DNA of 64,000 bases from Cafeteria roenbergensis (Eukaryota > Sar > Bigyra > Bicosoecida > Cafeteriaceae): assembly GCA_008330645.1 (NCBI GenBank), contig VLTN01000014.1:496001-560000 (forward strand), read 5' to 3'. Below, one piece after another: positions 54,353 to 64,000 of the stretch. Position 1 is the stretch's first letter, and each line of letters starts with the position of its first letter. A program made the position numbers and the translations under genes. The notes beneath the pieces were generated by a model. It had not been told where the DNA came from. It searched no databases and saw only the letters and a program-made list of their open reading frames with translations.

Positions 54353-54608
54353 CCACAAAACTTCTCTGCGTCGATTCTGCATGAGTCTGCTTGCTCTCTG
54401 ATCAGGTCAGCCCTACCTGCCTGAAGCTGTGCAGGCATCCCCTCTCCCGTCCCTCCGCGCTTGCCACTCAAGGACGCAACTTGAAGCGTCTGCGCAGCAG
54501 CGTCGGCAAATGTCCGAATCCCGGCAGAGCTTGTCGCAGTCGCAGCTGCTTGGGGCGGCAGACATGCTTCACAGGCCCATCCACCAACGGGCATCACGAG
54601 GCCGGGGC
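54353..54608. promoter_or_regulatory. Promoter region of LRR gene B
   Basis: This 256-bp spacer between the tandem LRR genes is unlike the spacer before copy A, so the two copies probably have different promoters. Confidence 0.5.
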
Positions 54609-56484
54609 ATGGCTGACAGCGTGGGCACCGTCCCTGGTCAGGGCCGGCGCCGAGACGAAGGCGAGCGGGACCGCACTCCAGAGCCGAGCACCGAAATCAC
54701 TCGCGACGCCGCGCGCGCTGGTGCCGCCGGCTCCGCCGCTGCGAGCCCCTTCGCCCAGGCGCACGGACAGCGCCCGGGGGGGACGGACGGGAGCGCCTTG
54801 CCGCTGGCAGAGGCCGTGCGGGAGCTGCGGCGCGACAGCCCGAGCGCGGACGAGGCCGCGCAAGTCGTGGTCGCGGCCGTTCGCAACATGGCGCCGGTGG
54901 ACCCATCCGACGCGCGGTTGGCATCGTCACGCGCCATCGCGAGGGTGGCCGCGTCAGCAGGTCTGGGCGACATGTTTGCCGGAAACGGGGAGGGAGGGGA
55001 GGGGTCGGTGCTGCCTCGCTGGCTGACGCTCGAGGCTCGGCGCCGGCTTCTGGAGGCCGGGGCGGCGACGGCTCTGTGCGGGGTTGCCGATGACGTGCTG
55101 CGGGAGCTGCAGACGTGCTGGGACTGGCGAGAGGCCGAGGAGCTGGCGCCCGTCGCGCGGGAGCTGCATTTGCATCGCTCGCTGCTTCACTTCCATCTGT
55201 CAAGCAGGGCTTGCAGCGCCGGCGCGTTTGCGGCTGTGGCGTCTTCGCTTGGTCGGAATACAACGCTGCAGTCGCTTCACATTGGGGACGGGTGTCTCAG
55301 CGAAGAGCTGGCATTGGCGCTCGCTCGGGGCCTGCGCGCAAACTGCACGTTGTGCACTCTTTGTATTGATTGCGACTCGGTCCACGGAGCGGGTGCGCGG
55401 GCCCTGGCGGGCGGAATCGCAGCGAACAGGGGCCTGGTGAGGCTGACCCTTCGAGGCCTGGGGCTGGGTGGCGCCGGCGCGGCGCTGCTTGGGATGGCCG
55501 TCCGGGACAGCAGCAGCATCACGGAGCTGGCGGTGGACCTGCCCGCGGTCGACGACGCTGGCATGGCCGCGCTGGGGGACGCGCTGGCGTCGGCGCCGCG
55601 GCTCAGGAGGGCGCGCGTGGGCTGGTTCGGCACCGAGGGCCGGACGGCGCGCGAGCTGGTCACCCGCCTGGCGTCGAGCCGGACTCTGACGGCGTTGGCG
55701 ATCGGTGCCGGGGTGCTGATGCCCGGCGCCACGACCGACGCGGCCGCCGTCTCGGCCTTGGCTGCGGCCTTGCAGTCGAGCGCGAGCCTGCGCGAGGTGG
55801 ACTTGGGGGCGTTGCCGCTGACAGAGGCGTCGGCTGCTGAGCTCGCGGAGGCGCTGGCCGCGAGCGCGAGTCTGACATCGGTGTGTCCTGCTCCGAGCCA
55901 TCTGCCCGGCGCAGCGCTGGGGCATGTGGTGGGCTTGGTGCGAGCGAGCGGGGCGCTGCGGGCGCTGAGCATCCGCGGCCCTCGGCAGCTTGGGACTGCT
56001 GGAGGGCGCGCGGTGCTGGCGTCGCTGGGGCACAGCGCAGGACTGACGGAGCTGAGCCTGGTCGGCGTGGGGATGCAGGGGGCAAGCGCGGCCGACCTGG
56101 CCCCTGCGCTCGGCGCTGCGGGGCGGCTGCGGACGCTGGACCTGTCGCGCAACTGGCTCAAGGACGCGGGCCTTGAGGCGGTGGGCGCGGGGCTGCGGGT
56201 GAACAGCTGCTTGACCTCGCTGTCGCTCGTGGGCATGGGGGCCACTGCGGTGGGCGTGCGCCATGTCGCGGCGGCGGTTCGTGAGAACTCGACGCTGACC
56301 GAGCTGCGGCTGGACGGCAATGCGGTTGGGGAGGGCGGCGCAGCTGCGGTTGCGGAGATGCTGCTGGCGAACAGAGCGCTCAAGTCCCTGGGACTGCGGC
56401 AATGCAAGCTTGGAGACGGTGGCATTTCGGCGATTGGGAGGGCTTTGCCCGAGAACAGCAGCTTGGAGACGCTGGATCTGACCT
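54608..56484 (+). repeat. Tandem duplication, right unit
   Basis: This is the direct-repeat partner of 52090-53966. The internal diverged block is 55345-55389, the same length as in the left unit, so the reading frame is kept. Confidence 0.9.
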
Positions 56485-56873
56485 TCAACCGCTTCTCCTC
56501 TCATGGCGCAGCGGCCTTGTTGGAGGGGATGGGCCTGAATCGCGGTGTGGCACAACTAGATTTGTGGCCTTGGACCGTAGACTCCGAAGGCGTCAATGCC
56601 CTTTCAAGCATGCTGCGCAACAACTCGACGCTGGCGTGCCTGGACCTGGGGCCTGCCACGTTTTCGTCCTCGGATCTGCTCGCCCTGGCTGGTGCAATCC
56701 AGGAGCATAGCAAGCTGCGGAAGCTGGGCATCAAGGGTGGCCAAGACCTGTGCGAAGGCAGAATGGCGCTGCTTGTTGCGCTTGAGCACTCGCAGCATCT
56801 GGTGGACTTGTGGCACAGGCGGCGGCAGCTGGTGCACTGGCGGGCCTCGGGTGCTCTTCGGGGGAGGACATAG
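54609..56873 (+). CDS. Leucine-rich-repeat protein, copy B
   Basis: This intronless 754-residue paralogue of the preceding gene has the same N-terminal region and RI-type LRR array. Differences in the shared part are a few substitutions (V for A and G for E near the start, AA for TT near residue 294). One LRR stretch, CTLCTLCIDCDSVHGAG, replaces SALRTLVLLKATIEEPG. From LDLTFNRF onward the last ~125 residues differ at many positions but keep the LRR pattern, and both copies end in the shared RRRQLVHWRAS before short unrelated tails. The shared end motif shows that the C-termini are homologous but older in divergence than the rest. It is convergent with the rhamnosidase gene, 231 bp away. Confidence 0.9.
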   Translation: MADSVGTVPGQGRRRDEGERDRTPEPSTEITRDAARAGAAGSAAASPFAQAHGQRPGGTDGSALPLAEAVRELRRDSPSADEAAQVVVAAVRNMAPVDPSDARLASSRAIARVAASAGLGDMFAGNGEGGEGSVLPRWLTLEARRRLLEAGAATALCGVADDVLRELQTCWDWREAEELAPVARELHLHRSLLHFHLSSRACSAGAFAAVASSLGRNTTLQSLHIGDGCLSEELALALARGLRANCTLCTLCIDCDSVHGAGARALAGGIAANRGLVRLTLRGLGLGGAGAALLGMAVRDSSSITELAVDLPAVDDAGMAALGDALASAPRLRRARVGWFGTEGRTARELVTRLASSRTLTALAIGAGVLMPGATTDAAAVSALAAALQSSASLREVDLGALPLTEASAAELAEALAASASLTSVCPAPSHLPGAALGHVVGLVRASGALRALSIRGPRQLGTAGGRAVLASLGHSAGLTELSLVGVGMQGASAADLAPALGAAGRLRTLDLSRNWLKDAGLEAVGAGLRVNSCLTSLSLVGMGATAVGVRHVAAAVRENSTLTELRLDGNAVGEGGAAAVAEMLLANRALKSLGLRQCKLGDGGISAIGRALPENSSLETLDLTFNRFSSHGAAALLEGMGLNRGVAQLDLWPWTVDSEGVNALSSMLRNNSTLACLDLGPATFSSSDLLALAGAIQEHSKLRKLGIKGGQDLCEGRMALLVALEHSQHLVDLWHRRRQLVHWRASGALRGRT

Positions 56874-57104
56874 GTCAGGCGAACACGGCTTGCGTGACAT
56901 GTTGCATTCGGTGCAGGCGCCCCGGCCAGTCTGCCGGAGCAGTCCATGAGGGACGCGCTTCCGCTCAACGAACGGACCACACGCACACATGCACGGCGAT
57001 GGGCCCAGCCAGCGGCAACGTCTGGGGCTACGCAGGGCTGCAAGTGGCGACGTGCTGGGAGGTGGGCCGTGCAGTGGCGACGAAAGACTGCTTGCCCAGC
57101 GCGC

Positions 57105-60100
57105 TCAAGCGAAAGTCGCAGAGAACACGAACGCGCCCCCAGGGCCAACGAGAAACTCGACGCCGCCATCGACAGCGGATGCGCCCGCGACGCCTTGGCA
57201 CCCGGGGACGAACTCGCCTTCAGCCCACGCGAGTTCGCCGTTGGCCGTGATGAGCAGCCCCGGGCCGGTATCCCCTGCCGGCACAACAACCTCTGCGCTG
57301 GCTCCGCCCACCGGCAGGCGCACGCTGAGCAGCAGCTGCCCATCGTCAGCTCTGAGGCCTTGGGACGCACGGTTGGCGGCCTCCCCTCCGGCCAGCCTTG
57401 CGGCTGCCACCGAAGTGCCGTTCGTCCAGGACACGGTGGCGGGCCCGCGCAGTGTCGGCACTGTTGCGTTGGCCCACGGGATTTGGGGCTGCGCGGTCAC
57501 TCGTGGGTGGATGCGCAAGCATGCAAAGCCCGTTTGGCCTCCGCACTGCAGCCCCAGGCCAGCCACGTGCTCGAAGAACCACATCTCTGGCCCGGCGCTG
57601 AACATGTGATGGGCACGACTGTTCATTCCGGGGCCGCTGACGGGTGCTGTCCACAGTTCCCAGAGCGTGGTTGCGGGCTCGTAGCCATGCGTGCCACCGT
57701 CGATCATGAATCCAAAGCTTGGGTACTCTCGCTGCAGCATCAGGTCGACTGCAAGGCTCGAGTAGCCGTGCAGCGTGAGCTGCCGGAACAGGTTCTTCGA
57801 GCCCGAAATGCCTACCGCGAGCTTGCCGGCGTGTGTAACCTCAATGTCGTAGACGGTTGAGAGGAACGCCTCCTCGGCGTGCTTGACGCCCAGCGCTGCC
57901 GCCAAGATGTTGGAGACCTGAAGCCCGTCGCGGTTGGCGAAGCCAGCGCCGTATGCGTTGATGGTCCAGTCCCAAAACGCTTGGTCGAATTCCTCTCGCC
58001 GAGCCGCTGCCTCGGCAACGTATTGCCGAGCAGCAGCTGCGTCGCCGGCAGCAGCAGAGAGCTCCACCATGCGATCTAGGTCGCTGATGAAGTTGAAAGC
58101 GGAGACGAGGGACTTTGGCGGCTTTGGGCCCTGGGTGGAGTCGTTGGGGCTGGTCGGCAGCACCGCCGGCGGCGTCACCCACTCGCCGTAGTGAGCGAAC
58201 ATCTTTTTCAGGCCGGTTGCGTTCGCAGCAGAAGAGAGTGCTGCAGCGTATTGGTGAAGCGGGCCAAGGATGGAGCCGAGCAGCTGGCGGTCCTCTGCGT
58301 AGTGCCAGAGCTGGGACACTGCCGTTGGGTAAGCAGTTTGCCAGCTCGGGTCGCCTGGCGCAGACCCAAACGTGAGCGGCGTGGTGTCGCCGACCGAGGC
58401 GCCATGTTCCGGCTGGAACGGGTTGACCTGCTGGTCGCGCATCGCTTGCACCCATTGCCCGAATAGCGCAGGCATGTCAAAGTTGTAAAAGAACGACTCC
58501 GTTGACAGCGCCGAGTCGCCCATCCAGCCTGCGAGCAAGCACACGCGCAGCGGAGTGCATGTTGAGCTGGCGGAGCCCAATGCGCCCGCGCCGCACCTTG
58601 GAGCCTTGGCGAAGCGACAACGCTGCGCTGCGTGCGGCGAAGAGGAGGGCCATCGTCACAAGCGCGCGCACGGAGCAGCACTACCCCAGCCGGGGACCAA
58701 AAGCATGTGCCTCACCCTTCCGCTCGTCGCGCTGCGGGCAGTCCGAAGGCAGGCTCATCAGGTTCGCGGCCTGCACCCACGCGGCTGCGTGGTGGATCTT
58801 GTCCAGCAGGCCCGTCGCGTCGCCAGCACTGAATGACCCCTCACGCGCCACGTCTGTTCGGAAGTGAACGGCGACGAGCGTCTTGTCGTTTGGCCCTGCC
58901 CAGGACTCGGGCACGCCAGACACTGCGAGTTGGGCGAAGCGAAAGCCGTGGTATGTTGCCTCGCCAAACTCGTGCGATTCCGTCACGCCGTCGTGCACGT
59001 ACGTGTCCGTTGCAAGCGCCGAACGAAGATTTCCAGTGTATACGGAGCCGTCGACGGGGCCGTACGGAGGGTGCATGAGCACCTCCGCGTGCTTGATCAC
59101 AAACGTGGCCCCGCTGGGAGTGCCCTCCGGGACGGTCAAGCGCACAGCGCCGGCCATGTTCTGGCCAAAGTCCCAGACCCACACCCGCGGGCCGGCGGAG
59201 GAGTTCCGAACCTCCTTCATTGAGCCTGGGAAGTCAGCCTGCGTTGCCACCGCCGGCATCGCTTGGGCGGACAGGGTGATGGCCGATGAGAAGGGCCAGG
59301 CTGCCAGCGCGGGCGCCCAGGTGTCCCTCACAGAGGGAGGGGGGCTCCACCCCGGCATGTCCCACCCTGGCGTCTGCCTGCCGGCATGAAAGGCCTCGCC
59401 GTCGTAGATGCTGTCGTTTACGCGCGGCCCCCCGCCGCAGGACCAGCTAGCGTTTAGCCGAACGGCCTGCCTTGCCGTGCCGTTGTGCGGCCTCCGGGCC
59501 AACTCCACGCCGGGCAGAGGAGCCGTCGCGACGCCGTCGAAAGCGACCGCAGGGGCCCCGGGGGCCCCTGTCACGACGGAAAAGGAGGGCCCGTCAAGCG
59601 TGTCCACGACCAACATCGCAACGGCCTTCCTCAGGGCGCCGCCGCGCCGCCAGGGCACGGATACCTGAGCGTCCGACCCGTTCCACGCCGCGGGGAGCAC
59701 GTCTGCCCACCCGTTGCCGAGCTCCAGCGCCAGCGCCACGGAGTCGCCCCCCGCCTGGACTGCCCCTGTGACGTCCGCATACGTGTACAGCACCCTCTGG
59801 CGGAAGGCGGTCCACCCCGCCTGCAGGCGCGCCCGCGCGGACCCAGCGGTCTGTCCGTTAACGAAGGCGCGAGCGATGCCGGTGCCTGCCACGTACAGCC
59901 GCGCGCTGGTCACGCCCTTGTGTGCGGGCAGCCGAACCTCGGTGCGGAAGCGGTTTCGCGCGTACGTGGGTGTTTCGGCGTCGAACTCGCCCGTCTGGTT
60001 GCAGGCGATCCAGGCCGCCCCACGCCAGTCGCCGCTGGCCCGTGGACCCACGACGAAGGAGAACGGGTCCGACCACGGCGACACCTGACCAGCCTGGTCC

Positions 60101-60595
60101 CACACGCGCACAGACACGGTCGCAGCAGTGTCGGCGGGCACCGGATCGTCCGCCCCGAACGCGACGTTGAATGACGCCGCGCTCTCAACCTTGCCGCTGT
60201 CCCACAGCGCCGTCCCGGCCGCAGTGCGGACCGATATACTGTAGGCGCTTTGCAGCTGTCCGGCCTCAAGGTCGGGAACCCAAGAGAACCGAGGGCGGGG
60301 CGTGTCCACCAGCGCCCAGTCGGCCTGGTCGATGTACCTGCGAGGAGCGACGAGACGTCTCTGGCGAGCGGTTGGCTGCGCCGCGCCCCCAACTGTATGT
60401 AGATTCGCGCGCGCTCGCTGAGGCGGAGGCGCCTCGGCAGGACGGGCGCGGCCGCGGGCACCGGGGCGCGGAAAAGACGTGTCTCCAGCAGTTGCACTCT
60501 CACTCGACGCGCAGCCGCGTGGGCGGGCCCATGGCGGCCCTTGCCGCCCGGGCCGCCAGGAATGGCACCAGCAGTGCCAAAAGACTGTGCCTCAT
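57105..60595 (-). CDS. Secreted GH78 alpha-L-rhamnosidase, three exons
   Basis: GH78 enzymes remove terminal alpha-L-rhamnose from polysaccharides and glycosides by an inverting mechanism. Exons 60595-60504, 60337-58716 and 58528-57105 join in frame to 1045 residues, with introns of 166 and 187 nt (GTGAGA and GTGAGG donors, CGCAG acceptors). Exon 1 encodes a signal peptide (MRHSLLALLVPFLAARAARA, about 21 residues). The first junction restores LRVEYIDQADWALVDTPRPR, the typical start of the N-terminal Fn3-like domain. Two beta-sandwich domains follow (WRGAAWIACN, RLYVAGTGIARAFVNG, ELGNGWADVL). The second junction rebuilds the catalytic motif DCPQRDERKGWMGD (about 563-576), with the family's conserved acidic residues. 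The (alpha/alpha)6 barrel continues (MIDGGTHGYEPATTLWELW, SRAHHMFSAGPEMWFFEHVAG) and a C-terminal beta domain ends the protein. The usual Leu after DER is Lys. It is likely used to digest algal or bacterial rhamnose polymers. Confidence 0.93.
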
Positions 60596-61146
60596 CGCGG
60601 TGCAGGGGTGGGCTGGGGGCGCGTGCCCCCTCGGCTTGGCGGCGCCGTGTGGCGCTCGCTCGCGCAGTCTCTCGCCCGCAAGCTGCTCTGCAACCAGCGC
60701 AGCTGCTGGTCGCAAGTTTGTGACATCGCCGCCCGAGGAATGCACGGGCAGCTCATGGATCGATAGCCACGTATCGCGCCCTGCCGATGTCCTGCAGCCT
60801 CGTCGAGGCAGGCTGGGGACATCGATGGCGGGCGCCGATGCAGCAGCGTTGCGCGGCCTGTTTGCGCGCTGGGAGCGCCCGTCCGCGCGCTCCGCGCCGC
60901 GGTCTGCTCGAACGCGGCCGGGCACATCCCGATCCAGCCCGAAGCCCAGCTGGAAGCCTGCAGGGCGTGTGGCGACTTGGTTCCTCGCCGCAAATGTCGC
61001 GCATCTCGCGCTTGGCAGAGCCGCTCGGATCGAAATGGCCATCTGCTTGCCTGCGCGCAGAGAGCGGCCAGCCGGCAGCGAGCGTCAGGCTGCGCCCGTG
61101 GGCGCACACGCAGCGCGACTCCCGGTTGCCTGGCGTCGCGGGGTAC
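60596..61146. promoter_or_regulatory. Divergent spacer, rhamnosidase / RPN1
   Basis: These 551 bp lie between divergent starts and contain a GGCAGAGCC copy near 61014. Open frames on both strands have no domain. No TATA-like element was identified. Confidence 0.45.
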
Positions 61147-64000
61147 ATGTCATCCAGCGGGGACGCCAAGGAGCCCAAGGCGGCCGAGGATGTGGCAGCC
61201 AAGGCAGCGCCGGCGGTCGATCCGGAGGACGGCCTGGTGAGCATTGGCGAGCGCGCGGGCGCAGCCACCAGGCGCACCCCTGGGCTGCTGGGGCCGAAGC
61301 GCCTTGTGCGGCGCCCTCGCGGTGCGGTGCTGCGCTGGTGCGGCTGGGCGCGGGTGGCCGGCCCCCAAGCCCGGGCTCGCGGCGGGCTGGCTGCTGCTGG
61401 GCCGAGCTCGAGCAGTTCTGCATGGAAAGCGGGGCGGTCGCGGTACTGCCGCCCGCACTGGCGATGCAGCGCCCCAGCGCGCCCCAACCGCGCGATTGTG
61501 CGCCGTTTTCCATCGTGAGCGCAGACGGACGAGGACCGCGAGTTGAAGGAGCGGCTGGAAGAGGCCGTTGCCAAGGCCGCAGGGGCCGACGCCTCTGTCC
61601 TAGCAAGCGCCTTGGAGACGCTGCGCTCGTCCATCCAGGAGGTGAGGCCACGCCCCGATCCCAGCCGCAGCGGGCCGCGCGCCGTGTTGGCATAAGAGGC
61701 GGGCGCTTTGGCCGCGGTATGCGTGTCGGGAGAGGGAGGGAGGAAGTCGGGCAGTGGCCGACTCGCACTGCACGCGCAGCCTTGCGCCCGCTGGCAACCA
61801 TGCGATGCTGGTCCGCCCCCCCGCTGCATCGCGCCCCTCCTGCAGTCCACATCGTCCATGACCTCCGTCCCAAAGCCCCTGAAGTTCCTTGCGCCCCACT
61901 ACGAGGGGCTGAAGCGCTCGTACGCTGCCCTGCCCGAGACCGAGGCCCTGCGCCCCAGCTTCTCCGACATCCTGTCCGTCCTTGCAATGGTGAGCGACGC
62001 GGCCCCGATGGCGGAGGCCCTCGCGAAGCTCAGCCGCGAGAGAGCCAGGGCAAGGAACGCAAGGCCAAGGACGAGGCCGAGGCCAAGGCGGCAGAGGCCG
62101 AGGCCAAGGGCGCAGATGGCGCCGCCACGGGCGCCGCCGCCGCCGCGAAGGACGCGGGCGCCGAGGCGGGCGCCGGTGCGGGCGCCGACGAGGACGACGC
62201 CGACGTGAAGGAGGGCGCCGCAGCCGAGCCCCGGGGCCTCCTCGCCGCGGCCGAGGCCAGCGCCACCAGGGAGTGCCTGGAGTTCAAGCTCACTGGGGAC
62301 CCCGCGGCGGACATTGGCATGTGGGGGCACGAGTACATCCGCACGCTGGCGGGGCAGGTGGGCCGCGCCTACGAGGCTCTCCTCGAGAGCGAGGCCGAGG
62401 AGGAGGAGGAGGAGGAGGAGGACGAGGAGGCGGCCGAGGCGGCCGAGGCGGAGCGGGACGCCAAGGTGGACCGCCTCATGGCGCTCGTGCACCAGATCTC
62501 CCCCTACTGCATGAGCCACAATGCCGAGGCCGAGGCCGTCGACCTGCTGATGGAGACGCAGCAGCTCTCATCGCTGGTCGAGGGGCGCGGCATCAAGATG
62601 GACGCCTCTGCCCGCTCCCGCGTGTGCCTCTACCTCCTCCGCTGCGCGGACTTCCTCGGCGACGAGGAGGACCAGCACGAGGCCCTGCACGTGGCCCTGG
62701 CGCTCTACCTGCAGAACGAGCAGTTCACCGACGCAGCGCGCGTCGCCCTGCGCATCGGCCACCCGGGCCAGGTGCGCCGCGTGCTCGAGGCGTGCGGGGA
62801 CGGGGAGGAGGGCGAGGCCAGGCGGCTCCAGATCGGGTACCTGCTCGGCCGCCACGGCTACCGCCGCATCGGGTACGGCGCCGCGGAGGCGGAGGACGAC
62901 GAGGACGAGGGCGAGGACGACGACCTCGCCGCCGCTGCCGCCACCGTCGTCGGATCGGCCCTCACCTCGGGCATGCGCGCGGTGTCCGCTGCCGGCGCTG
63001 CCGCCGCCGCCGCGGCAGCCGCCCCGCTCCACGCCTCCTTCTCCGCGCGCTCCACCGCGGAGCACATGGAAGCGCTCAACCGCCCGGGCGCCGTGGGCGG
63101 CACCTGGCTCCCGGAGCCCGACGCCCTCCCCGTCGTCGCCCGCCTCAGCGACGAGGTCAAGGACGCCATCGGCAACGCCCAGCTCTCCATGCAGTACCGC
63201 GCGCTGGCCAAGGAGCTCGACCCTGACCAAGCCCCGCGCCCCGGAGGAGGTCTTCAAGTCCCACCTCGCCGACTCGACGGGATTCCGGCCCGGGGCGCGC
63301 AGCGACGACGGCGCCCGCCTCAGCTCCGCCCGCGCCAACCTCGCCTCCTCCTACGTCAGTGCCTTTGTCAACCTGGGCCACGGCCGCGACGCCCTGCTGT
63401 ACGAGCCCCCGGCCGAGGGATCCTCCTCCGCCGCCGCCGAGGGCGAGGAGGACGTCTTCAAGTGGGTGCACAGCAACAACGCCGACGGCCGCCTGGCCGC
63501 AGCGGGCGCCCTCGGCCTCATCCACCTCTGGGACCACGAGGAGGGCCCCATCGCCCCGCAGCCCCTCACCGAGTCGGCCGATCCGCAGATCGTCGCCGGC
63601 GGCGCCCTCGCCGTGGGCCTCTCCTGCGTCGGCACTGCCACGGAGGCCGACATCGCAAAGGAGCTGCTCGACGCCTTCGTCGACCCGGACGCCCCCCGCA
63701 AGACCTGCCCCACCGTGGTCCGCTCGGCCAGCGTCCTCTCACTCGCCCTCGCATACGCCGGCTCCGGCCGCGCCGACGTCCGCGACATGCTCGCCCCCTA
63801 CATCAGCGACACCCGCTCCTCCTGGGGCAAGGACGCAGCCTTTGAGCTCGCCGCCATCGCCGCCCTCGGTGCGGGCTTCGTCTTCGTCGGCACCGCCGAC
63901 CGCGACACCTCCGACCTCCTCGAAGCCCGCCTCACGGAGGCGTGCGCCGCCAACAGCCAGCACCCGCTCTTCCGCCAGATGGCCCTCGGCCTCGGCCTCG
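61147..64000 (+). CDS. PSMD2: 26S proteasome regulatory subunit RPN1 (3' partial)
   Basis: RPN1 is the largest-type base subunit of the 19S particle and docks ubiquitin receptors and shuttle factors. Exons 61147-61236, 61525-61641, 61846-61989 and 62049 onward (introns 288, 204 and 59 nt, GTGAG...CAG) continue past the window edge. Matching blocks: SSMTSVPKPLKFLAPHYEGL, MWGHEYIRTLAGQV, YCMSHNAEAEAVDLLME, YLLGRHG, ARANLASSYVSAFVN, VFKWVHSNNADGRLAAAGAL and VLSLALAYAGSGR (PC repeats). Exon 4 begins with an Ala/Glu/Lys-rich insert, and acidic and Ala-rich inserts also lie near 62390-62460 and 62880-63060. Around 63239-63242 a run of four Cs puts the gene out of frame: the frame ending ALAKELDPDQAPRP must shift by one base to continue EEVFKSHLAD. 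There is no room for an intron, so this is either a base-call error or a true one-base insertion. Confidence 0.9.

Noticed and set aside
60171-63845. 1224-codon plus-strand open frame
   Set aside because: Its first half is antisense to the rhamnosidase and upstream DNA; only the part from 62049 to about 63240 is RPN1 exon 4, after which it leaves the RPN1 frame.
1-64000. Transposons, virus-like elements, CRISPR arrays, tRNA or rRNA genes
   Set aside because: I saw no transposase, reverse transcriptase, integrase or capsid-type protein, no terminal repeats, no spacer arrays, and no recognisable tRNA or rRNA sequence.

Overview
The window is GC-rich nuclear DNA from a flagellated protist. Genes are densely packed, often 230-600 bp apart. 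Many are split by short introns of 59-355 nt that almost always read GTGAG...CAG, and the proteins carry long Ala/Gly/Ser/Pro runs. No plastid, bacterial or mobile-element gene was seen. A ciliary transition-zone protein (RPGRIP1L type) shows that the organism builds a flagellum. A GC-rich heterotrophic stramenopile flagellate (bicosoecid/Cafeteria type) would fit, but that assignment is inference; a haptophyte or pelagophyte is not excluded.

Layout, left to right. 1-10394 (+): the 3' part of a giant intronless protein with four von Willebrand A domains. 10740-12641 (-): an RBM39/CAPER-type splicing factor. 13985-~20873 (+): a PP2C phosphatase broken up by low-complexity inserts, with a possible E2-like N-terminus. 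21233-23365 (-): a membrane-anchored TKL-type kinase. 23921-24970 (+): ribosomal protein uL1/RPL10A, whose start codon is split by an intron. 25538-27027 (-): eIF3f, three exons. 27461-29614 (-): a seven-helix membrane protein of unknown family. 29991-34460 (-): MCM4, nine exons, head to head with CDC45 (34760-39212, +, seven exons). 39809-40276 (+): a BET1-type SNARE. 40775-48821 (-): RPGRIP1L, four exons, 2412 residues. 49117-51822 (+): an ankyrin gene in which eight consecutive internal exons each encode exactly one 33-residue repeat. 52091-54352 and 54609-56873 (+): two intronless leucine-rich-repeat genes, a recent tandem duplicate. 57105-60595 (-): a secreted GH78 alpha-L-rhamnosidase. 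61147-edge (+): proteasome subunit RPN1.

Most recognisable genes are eukaryotic housekeeping genes (replication, translation, splicing, secretion, proteasome, cilium). Two subunits of the same replicative helicase (CMG: CDC45-MCM-GINS) share a 299-bp divergent promoter region. The accessory-looking part is 49-57 kb. There an exon-modular ankyrin gene sits next to two LRR genes that are almost identical except for one 45-bp block and the last ~380 bp. This looks like a small repeat-protein recognition locus under duplication and gene conversion.

The most unexpected DNA-level signal is the 9-mer GGCAGAGCC/GGCTCTGCC. It recurs about 30 times in the 6.1-kb last exon of RPGRIP1L and is scattered through other genes and spacers, in both orientations and in different reading frames. 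All exon structures were worked out by hand from splice sites, frame and family alignment from memory; none has been checked against transcripts.
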